33,294 bases of DNA. Source: an uncultured Bacilli bacterium (GTDB taxonomy: Bacteria > Bacillota_I > Bacilli_A > RF39 > UBA660). The stretch is from contig CANQIS010000005.1 of NCBI GenBank assembly GCA_947624115.1, positions 1 through 33,294 of the forward strand, in the 5' to 3' direction. Made by a program: the position numbers and the translations under genes. Positions 26,371-33,294 of the stretch are shown piece after piece. The notes under the pieces were generated by a model. That model was not told the DNA's origin. It worked only from the letters and a program-made list of their open reading frames with translations, and searched no databases. Numbering within the stretch: position 1 is the stretch's first letter; the number at the start of each line of letters is the position of its first letter.

Positions 26371-28704
26371 ATGAAGAATTCTAATATTAATTATAAGGAT
26401 GGTTTGTCTTGGCAACAGGTAGAGGAAAGGGTCGCAAGTGGTCTTGTTAATCATGATACAACGGTTCAAACTAAGTCGATTAAACAAATTATTTTATCAA
26501 ATATTTTTACTTTATTTAATTTAATAAATATTATTTTAGGAATAATTGTTTTATTGGTAGGGTCATATAAAAATTTATTGTTTTTAGGAGTAATTTTTTG
26601 TAATATATTAATTGGAATTGTTCAAGAAATTCGTTCTAAAAGAGCTATAGATAAACTTTCAGTTATTTCTAGTACAAAAATAAATGTGATACGCGATAAG
26701 AAATTACAGGAAATAAATATTAATGAGATTGTTTTAGATGATATTATAAGCTTTGAATTAGGTAATCAAGTTGTAGTTGATTCTTGTATTTTAGATGGTA
26801 CTGTTGAGGTTAATGAATCTTTTATTACGGGTGAGTCTGATACAATTACTAAGAAGAAAGATGACATGTTATTGTCTGGTAGTTTTATTGTATCAGGTAA
26901 TTGTATTGCTAAAGTTGAGCATATTGGTAAAGATAATTATACTTCAATTATTTCTAATGAGGCTAAATATATTAAAAAAGTAAATTCTGAAATTATGAAT
27001 GCATTAAATAAAATTATTAAATTGATATCTTATGTTATTTTTCCATTAGGTCTTTTATTATTTATACAGCAATTATCAATTGAGGGTAATACATTTCAAA
27101 ATGCGGTAATTAGTACTGTGGCTGCTATTATTGGTATGATACCAGAGGGATTGGTACTACTTACTAGTACAGTATTAGCTGTTAGTGTTATAAGACTTAG
27201 TAAATATAATGTATTAGTTCAAGAGCTTTTTTGTATCGAAACTTTATCAAGGGTTGATACATTGTGTTTAGATAAAACGGGAACTTTGACTGAGGGTAGT
27301 TTGGAGTTAGTTGATGTAGTTAAAATATCTCCTAAATTTGATGATAAAATGTTATCGGCTTTTACGAATTCTTTTAGGACAACAAATGCTACATTGGAAG
27401 CAATTCGAGAAAAATATCATGACAAAGTTGGTTATAAAATAAAAGATGTTATTGATTTTTCTTCGGATAAAAAATATTCAGCTGTTTGTTTTGATGAGGT
27501 TGGAACTTATGTACTTGGAGCACCTGAATATGTAATTTCTAATCTTTCAGCTGATATAAAGTTAAAAATAAATAAGTATATAGAAGATTATCGTGTTTTA
27601 TTATTTGCTTTTGATAATGATATTAATTTAAATAATTGTGAACCATTAGCACTTATTTTAATCAAAGATAAAATTAGAAAAAGTGCGATTAAAACTATTG
27701 ATTATTTTAAAAAGCAAGATGTTGATATTAAAATTATATCTGGTGATAATCCAGTAACTGTTTGTAAAATTGCTAGTGAATGTGGTGTTGCTGATAGTAA
27801 GTATATTGATGCTAGAACGTTAATTACTGATGCTAAGATAAAAGAAGCTTTAACTGTTTATAATGTTTTTGGTAGAGTTACACCAATCCAAAAGAAAAAA
27901 ATAATTTTGGCTTTGAAAGAAATGGGACATATAGTTGCGATGACTGGTGATGGTGTTAATGATGTTTTAGCACTTAAAGAGGCAGATTGTAGTATTGCTC
28001 TTGCTAATGGAAGTGATGCAACTAGAAACGTATCACAACTTGTTTTATTGAATTCTGATTTTAGTTCAATGCCTAAAATTGTCTTGGAAGGTAGAAGAAC
28101 AATAAATAATATTGAACGTTCAGCATCTTTATTTTTAGTTAAAACTATTTATTCGCTCTTGTTAGCAATCTTGTTTATATTTATTACAAGGCCTTATCCT
28201 TTTATGCCAATTCAGTTAACATTAACAAGTGTTGTGACAATTGGCATTCCGTCATTTGTTTTAGCACTTGAACCTAATAAAAGTAGAATTAAGGGAAATT
28301 TTTTCTTTAATGTTATTGGTCGAGCTTTACCTATTGCATTGATGATTGTTTTAAATATTGTTATAATTATGATTATTTCTGAATTATTAAATTTTAATTT
28401 TGGACAGAGTAGTACTTTATGTGTTATTTTAACAGGATTTACTGGTCTTAGCTTTTTATATCAATTATGTCAACCATTTAATCAGATGAGATTAGCATTA
28501 TTGATTAGTTTGGTTGTTGTTTTTGTTTTTGGAATTGTTGGATTTAGAAATTTATTTTCTTTGTCTGTATTGAATATAAAAATGATTATAGTTATGTTAA
28601 TACTTATGGTATTTACTTATTTTATGACTAATTGGTTATATAGTTTTGTTAAAAAATTTATCGATAAGAAAGGAAAAAAATATGAAAAGAAAAGTAACCG
28701 TTGA
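26371..28704 (+). CDS. Cation-translocating P-type ATPase (P2/CtpE-like)
   Basis: FITGESD, IPEGLVLL, DKTGTLTEG, MTGDGVNDVLALKEADCSIAL. Confidence 0.93.
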   Translation: MKNSNINYKDGLSWQQVEERVASGLVNHDTTVQTKSIKQIILSNIFTLFNLINIILGIIVLLVGSYKNLLFLGVIFCNILIGIVQEIRSKRAIDKLSVISSTKINVIRDKKLQEININEIVLDDIISFELGNQVVVDSCILDGTVEVNESFITGESDTITKKKDDMLLSGSFIVSGNCIAKVEHIGKDNYTSIISNEAKYIKKVNSEIMNALNKIIKLISYVIFPLGLLLFIQQLSIEGNTFQNAVISTVAAIIGMIPEGLVLLTSTVLAVSVIRLSKYNVLVQELFCIETLSRVDTLCLDKTGTLTEGSLELVDVVKISPKFDDKMLSAFTNSFRTTNATLEAIREKYHDKVGYKIKDVIDFSSDKKYSAVCFDEVGTYVLGAPEYVISNLSADIKLKINKYIEDYRVLLFAFDNDINLNNCEPLALILIKDKIRKSAIKTIDYFKKQDVDIKIISGDNPVTVCKIASECGVADSKYIDARTLITDAKIKEALTVYNVFGRVTPIQKKKIILALKEMGHIVAMTGDGVNDVLALKEADCSIALANGSDATRNVSQLVLLNSDFSSMPKIVLEGRRTINNIERSASLFLVKTIYSLLLAILFIFITRPYPFMPIQLTLTSVVTIGIPSFVLALEPNKSRIKGNFFFNVIGRALPIALMIVLNIVIIMIISELLNFNFGQSSTLCVILTGFTGLSFLYQLCQPFNQMRLALLISLVVVFVFGIVGFRNLFSLSVLNIKMIIVMLILMVFTYFMTNWLYSFVKKFIDKKGKKYEKKSNR

Positions 28705-31700
28705 TGGTAATGAAGCTTGTAGTATGGCAGCTTATATGTTTACAGAGGTAGCAGGAATTTATCCAATTACGCCTGCTAGTCCAATGGCTGAGCATATTGA
28801 TGAGTGGAGTAGTAAGGGACGTTTAAATTTGTTTAATGATAGAGTAAAAGTTGTTGAAATGCAAAGTGAAGCAGGTGCAGCTGGTATGGTTCATGGGTCT
28901 TTACAAGCAGGTCTATTGACAACAACTTTTACGGCTAGTCAAGGTTTATTGTTAATGATCCCAAATATGTATAAAATAGCTGGTGAAATGTTACCTGGTG
29001 TAATTCATGTAGCAGCAAGAAGTTTAGCAAGTCATGCACTTAGTATTTTTGGTGATCATCAAGATGTATATGCAACTAGAATGACAGGTTTTTGTCAGTT
29101 GGCTTCGTCTTCTGTTCAAGATGCATTTTATTTAGCCATAGTTGCTCATTTATCAGCGATTAAGTCATCATTACCATTTTTACATTTTTTTGATGGTTTT
29201 AGAACTAGTCATGAAATTGATAAAATTGATGTTTTAGATATTGATGATATAAAAAAATTAGTTGATTTTAATGCGATTGAAAATTTTCGTAATCGTGCTT
29301 TAAATTTAAATAATTGTGTTACAAGAGGTACAGCTCAAAATGATGATATTTATTTTCAAGCTTTGGAAGTTCGTAATAAATTTTATGATGATGTTCCAAA
29401 CATTGTAAATAATTATATGGAAAAAATTAATGAAATAGCTGGAACTAATTATAAGCCATTTGAATATTATGGATCATTAGTAGCTAAAAAGGTAATTGTG
29501 GCAATGGGGTCTGTTTGCTCGACAATTAAGGAAACAATTGATAAATTAAATAGTAATGGTGATAATGTTGGATTAATTGAAGTTCATTTATATCGACCAT
29601 TTAGTAAAAAGTATTTATTAGATGTATTGCCAGAGAGTGTTGAGAAAATTGCAGTTTTAGATCGAACTAAAGAGGCTGGTAGTCAAGGAGAGCCTTTATA
29701 TCTTGATATTGTTAATGCTTTAACTGATAAAGATATAAAAATTGTTGGTGGTAGATATGGTCTTTCAAGTAAAAATACAACGCCTTCACAAATAAAAGCA
29801 GTTTATGACATGTTAAGTCAGCATTTGAAAAATAATTTTACAATCGGAATATATGATGATGTTACTAATTTAAGTTTAGAGGCCGATAATAGTTTTAAAA
29901 TAAGTAAACATGATGAATTCTTATTGTATGGTTATGGTAGCGATGGAATGGTTAGTGCTTCTAAAACTTTTATAAAATTAATTGGAGATAATACTGATAA
30001 ATTTGTTCAAGGTTATTTTCAATATGATTCTAAAAAATCTGGTGGTGTAACAATTTCACATTTGCGTTTTTCTGATGAAATTATTAATTCTACTTATTAT
30101 GTTGAAAATCCTAAATTAATTGCTCTTAGCAAAGATAGTTATTTATTTGATTTTGAAATTTTAGAAAATATTGCTCAAAATGGTGTATTTATTTTAAATA
30201 GTTCAATGACAGATTTGGAATTAGAAGAAAAAATACCTAATCATGTAAAACAAATTATTATTGATAGAAATATAGATTTTTATGTTATAAATGCCTATGA
30301 ATTAGCAAGAAAAATCGGACTTAAAAATAAAATAAGTACAATTATGGAAAGTGTTATTATAAAATTATCAAATATTATTGATTATGAAGAGGCTAAAATA
30401 AAATTAAAAGAATATGTTAAGGATAAATTTTTTAAAAAAGGAGAAGAAGTTGTTTTAGCTAATTATCACGCTATTGATAACTCTTTTGATTACTTAAGAA
30501 AAGTTGATTTAAAGTCAAAAAAAGATGTTGCTGATAGTATAAATGTTTATAGTGATGTATATCATACGATGATAAAAAGACAGGGTAATCTTTTAGCAAC
30601 TAGTGCTTTTTTAAATTATCCAGATGGTACTTTTGAAGGTGGTAGTAGTGCTTTAGAAAAACGTGGTATTAGTTTAATTGTTCCAAATTGGTTAAATGAA
30701 AATTGTATTCAATGTAATCAATGTTCTTTTGTTTGTCCACATAGTGTTATTAGACCATTTTTAATTAGTGATGAGGAATATAGTAAGTTACCAGATTTTA
30801 TTAAATCTAGAGTAGTGCGAGCAATTGGAGCAGATTATTATTATTGTATAGCTATTTCAATTAAGGATTGTACTGGTTGTGGTCTTTGTTTAAAAACATG
30901 TCCTGGTAAGGCTAACCAAAAGGCACTTGTTACTAAGAAGTTAGACGAGCAGCTTGTTAGTAAGGAACAAGAAGTATTTGATTATTTAGTTGAAAATATA
31001 AGTTATAAGCCAGCTTTTAAATTGGATACAGTTAAGGGTAGTCAATTTAAAAGGCCAAAATTTGAATTTTGTGGTGCATGTGCAGGTTGTGGTGAACCTA
31101 GTTATATTAAAGTATTAACTCAATTGTTTGGTGATTCCATGATGATTGCTAATGCTACAGGTTGTTCATCAATTTATGGTGGTAGTGCCCCAATAACACC
31201 ATATAAAATACCATGGGCTAATTCGTTATTTGAAGATAATGCTGAATATGGTTATGGTTTATTGATTGCTAATAAAACGATGCGTAATCGAATAAAAATG
31301 ATTATGCAAGAAAACTTAGAAAACAAAAATAGTGCTTTGTTTATGGAATGGTTAGAAAATTATGATAATTATGAAATAACTAAAAAAGTTTATGAAAATT
31401 TGGATTATGAAAGTTGTCCTAGTGAATTAGTTAAATTAAAAGAGTATATAACTTATCGTTCAATTTGGACAATTGGTGGTGACGGTTGGGCTTACGATAT
31501 TGGTTATGGTGGAATTGATCATGTACTAGCCTCAAATGATGATGTGAATATATTGGTTTTAGATACGCAAGTTTATTCAAATACTGGTGGACAATCTTCA
31601 AAATCTAGTCCAAAGGGATCAATTGCTTCTTTTGCAACAAGTGGAAAATTGCAGAATAAAAAAGATTTAGCAAGAATGGCTTTGGCTTATCCACACGTTT

Positions 31701-32083
31701 ATGTTGCACAGGTTTCGTTAGGAGCGAATATGATGCAGTTATTAAAGGCTTTTCGTGAAGCAGAGAGTTATAAAGGACCATCAATTATTATAGCTTATGC
31801 TCCTTGTATATCACATGGAATTACTGGTGGTATGGAGAATAGTGTAGAAATGCAAAAAATGGCCACTGCTTGTGGATATTTTCCAATTTTTAGATATAAT
31901 CCTGTTGATGGTAAATTTATGTTGGATAGTAAAAATGTTAATTTTGATTTATATGATGATTTTTTAAATTTACAAACTAGATATTCAGCTTTAGAAAAAG
32001 TTAATCATGAAAATGCACTTAATTTGTTAAAAGAAAATAAAGAGGACGCAATGAAACGATTTGAATTTTATAATAATTTATAA
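28682..32083 (+). CDS. nifJ: Pyruvate:ferredoxin (flavodoxin) oxidoreductase
   Basis: YPITPASPMAEHIDEWS, FGDHQDVYATR, CIQCNQCSFVCP, CTGCGLCLKTCP, TPP-site region GGDGWAYDIGYGGIDHV, DTQVYSNTGGQSSKSSP; ATG 28682, overlapping the ATPase end. Confidence 0.97.
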   Translation: MKRKVTVDGNEACSMAAYMFTEVAGIYPITPASPMAEHIDEWSSKGRLNLFNDRVKVVEMQSEAGAAGMVHGSLQAGLLTTTFTASQGLLLMIPNMYKIAGEMLPGVIHVAARSLASHALSIFGDHQDVYATRMTGFCQLASSSVQDAFYLAIVAHLSAIKSSLPFLHFFDGFRTSHEIDKIDVLDIDDIKKLVDFNAIENFRNRALNLNNCVTRGTAQNDDIYFQALEVRNKFYDDVPNIVNNYMEKINEIAGTNYKPFEYYGSLVAKKVIVAMGSVCSTIKETIDKLNSNGDNVGLIEVHLYRPFSKKYLLDVLPESVEKIAVLDRTKEAGSQGEPLYLDIVNALTDKDIKIVGGRYGLSSKNTTPSQIKAVYDMLSQHLKNNFTIGIYDDVTNLSLEADNSFKISKHDEFLLYGYGSDGMVSASKTFIKLIGDNTDKFVQGYFQYDSKKSGGVTISHLRFSDEIINSTYYVENPKLIALSKDSYLFDFEILENIAQNGVFILNSSMTDLELEEKIPNHVKQIIIDRNIDFYVINAYELARKIGLKNKISTIMESVIIKLSNIIDYEEAKIKLKEYVKDKFFKKGEEVVLANYHAIDNSFDYLRKVDLKSKKDVADSINVYSDVYHTMIKRQGNLLATSAFLNYPDGTFEGGSSALEKRGISLIVPNWLNENCIQCNQCSFVCPHSVIRPFLISDEEYSKLPDFIKSRVVRAIGADYYYCIAISIKDCTGCGLCLKTCPGKANQKALVTKKLDEQLVSKEQEVFDYLVENISYKPAFKLDTVKGSQFKRPKFEFCGACAGCGEPSYIKVLTQLFGDSMMIANATGCSSIYGGSAPITPYKIPWANSLFEDNAEYGYGLLIANKTMRNRIKMIMQENLENKNSALFMEWLENYDNYEITKKVYENLDYESCPSELVKLKEYITYRSIWTIGGDGWAYDIGYGGIDHVLASNDDVNILVLDTQVYSNTGGQSSKSSPKGSIASFATSGKLQNKKDLARMALAYPHVYVAQVSLGANMMQLLKAFREAESYKGPSIIIAYAPCISHGITGGMENSVEMQKMATACGYFPIFRYNPVDGKFMLDSKNVNFDLYDDFLNLQTRYSALEKVNHENALNLLKENKEDAMKRFEFYNNL

Positions 32084-32178
32084 GTTAATATTTGTTGTAT
32101 ATGTAAAATAATAAATGAATAATAAAAAGAAAATTTTATAATATAAATTGATTAAGATATTATTTTATCATAAAAAAA

Positions 32179-32211
32179 CTGATAAATAGAAATAGAATTT
32201 TTATTTATCAG
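32179..32211. terminator. Bidirectional hairpin terminator between nifJ and the Rpn gene
   Basis: CTGATAAATA ... TATTTATCAG followed by TTTTT; A7 on the other side. Confidence 0.75.
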
Positions 32212-33067
32212 TTTTTAAACTTTTGATTTCATCAATAGTTAGATTTGTTATTTTAGAAATTAATTCAATCTCTAAATTTTCTTCTAGCATCTTTTTAGCT
32301 ATAGTATAATTGTTTTGCTTAATACCTTTAGAAATACCTTGTTTAATGCCAGCCTCGCGAGCTTTAATTTCGGCACCTTTAATTTTAGTCCGTATAATTT
32401 TCTCAGCCTCTTTTTCAGCATCATATAATCCTATTACTTTTTCATCTTCATTTAAGGCTAACAATTTAGATGTAACCTTTTTCATTACTTGATCATCTCC
32501 TGAAATTTTATCAGCAAATTCTTTAGTTTCAGCTCTTAATAATAAGCAGTATCTTTCAAATTTGCTTAAATTTACTATAGGTTTATTATAACACTTTTTG
32601 TATAAATAATCTAGATCAACATGATATTTTATAGGATTTTCTGGTAGAATAATATCTGATGTTTCTTCTTTAAATACAAATTTATATATTTCTTTATTTT
32701 GATTAAAGTAACTAAAATTATCAAAATTTATTTGAATTATATTTTTACTTTCAATATAATCTTCATTTTCATTATATAAACTTGCTGATATTTTTTCGAT
32801 ATAAGCATCATTTTTAGCAAATAATCCTTCATAATAAGATTTATTCATTTCAAGATTAATACAAGTTTTATCAATTTCAATAATAATATCACTACGCGAT
32901 TTTTTATCATTTTTATTATTAATTAAAAATTCATTATTTTTAATAACAATATTTTTTAATTTATTTTTAGGAATACCAGTAACATAATGAATAATATCTT
33001 GTAAATATTCAGGATTATTTTTATCTAACATAATAGCTTTAAAGATACAATCATAAACACCTAACAT
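32201..33067 (-). CDS. Rpn family recombination-promoting nuclease/putative transposase, complete copy (possible start at ATC 33094)
   Basis: 288 aa PDDEXK_2-like with C-terminal KGAEIKAREAGIKQGISKGIKQNNYTIAKKMLEENLEIELISKITNLTIDEIKSLKTDK, typical of the family. Confidence 0.9.
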   Translation of the reverse strand: MLGVYDCIFKAIMLDKNNPEYLQDIIHYVTGIPKNKLKNIVIKNNEFLINNKNDKKSRSDIIIEIDKTCINLEMNKSYYEGLFAKNDAYIEKISASLYNENEDYIESKNIIQINFDNFSYFNQNKEIYKFVFKEETSDIILPENPIKYHVDLDYLYKKCYNKPIVNLSKFERYCLLLRAETKEFADKISGDDQVMKKVTSKLLALNEDEKVIGLYDAEKEAEKIIRTKIKGAEIKAREAGIKQGISKGIKQNNYTIAKKMLEENLEIELISKITNLTIDEIKSLKTDK

Positions 33068-33152
33068 TAATTTTTCATTTTTTACTTTTTCGATTCTATC
33101 ACCTCCTTCTATAATAAATATATAAAAAATAATGATAAAATCCTTTTTTTTA
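32621..33152. repeat. Direct repeat copy B (partner 1-532)
   Basis: Same alignment; similarity ends just past the TCCTTTTTTT tract upstream of the gene. Confidence 0.92.
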
Positions 33153-33207
33153 TGATAAATTTTTTTTTAATTTAATTATTAATTTAATTATTTATATATA
33201 CATAACA

Positions 33208-33250
33208 AAAAAATAAGACTTAAAATTAGTCATTTTAAATCTTATTTTTA
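33208..33250. terminator. Bidirectional hairpin terminator downstream of the right-edge gene
   Basis: AAAATAAGACTTAAAA-TTAGTCA-TTTTAAATCTTATTTTT (one mismatch). Confidence 0.7.
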
Positions 33251-33294
33251 ATATTTTCGATTTCATTAATAGTTAGGCCTGTATATTTTGTTAT
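33235..33294 (-). CDS. C-terminal end of a third Rpn-family gene, truncated by window end
   Basis: Reverse strand: ITKYTGLTINEIENIKNKI* aligns with ISKITNLTIDEIKSLKTDK* of the 32201-33067 protein. Confidence 0.65.
   Translation of the reverse strand: MTKYTGLTINEIENIKNKI

Noticed and set aside
24705-26983. Tracked ORFs at 24705-24902 (-) and 26795-26983 (+)
   Set aside because: Lie in other frames of rsgA and the P-type ATPase, which carry intact motifs
32310-32492. Tracked + strand ORF of 60 aa
   Set aside because: Antisense to the complete Rpn gene
1-33294. Circular plasmid or phage interpretation because both ends carry Rpn genes
   Set aside because: Content is core chromosomal (trmD, rimM, rlmN, rsgA, nifJ); the two edge fragments cannot join into one complete gene without missing middle sequence; no replication or phage genes
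1-33294. tRNA, rRNA, riboswitch or CRISPR elements
   Set aside because: None recognised by eye on either strand; intergenic gaps are short and AT-rich, but a covariance-model scan was not possible

Overview
AT-rich, low-GC chromosomal window that looks Firmicutes/Bacilli-like and uses standard code 11 (TGG encodes Trp and TGA terminates rimM and trmD). It is gene-dense. In order it contains: a truncated Rpn-family (PDDEXK_2) nuclease gene at the left edge; asnB; dpaA-dpaB (dipicolinate synthase); a YfhO-like membrane protein; a SpoU methyltransferase, rimM and trmD; a coiled-coil protein; a YlmC/YmxH PRC-barrel protein; a GT4 glycosyltransferase; a DUF368 (PopT-like) transporter; a large pilin-like GLUG protein with 816-bp internal repeats; a lipoprotein; a remodelled Rnf operon; rlmN, prpC, prkC, rsgA and rpe; a Cys-rich exported protein; a P-type ATPase; nifJ (pyruvate:ferredoxin oxidoreductase); a second, ~98% identical Rpn gene; and the C-terminal end of a third Rpn gene at the right edge. 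The strongest candidate for something undescribed is the Rnf operon (15023-20567). RnfG is apparently split: two tandem FMN-binding domains are fused to the C-terminus of RnfD, and a 30-aa ORF missing from the supplied track looks like the detached RnfG membrane anchor. A transglutaminase/papain-like protein is inserted before rnfE. A second untracked 40-aa ORF, a TM segment plus CxxCxxCxxC, overlaps both rnfA and rnfB. RnfB is cut down to 88 aa and lacks the ferredoxin domains. All family assignments are from reading motifs by eye; no searches were run.
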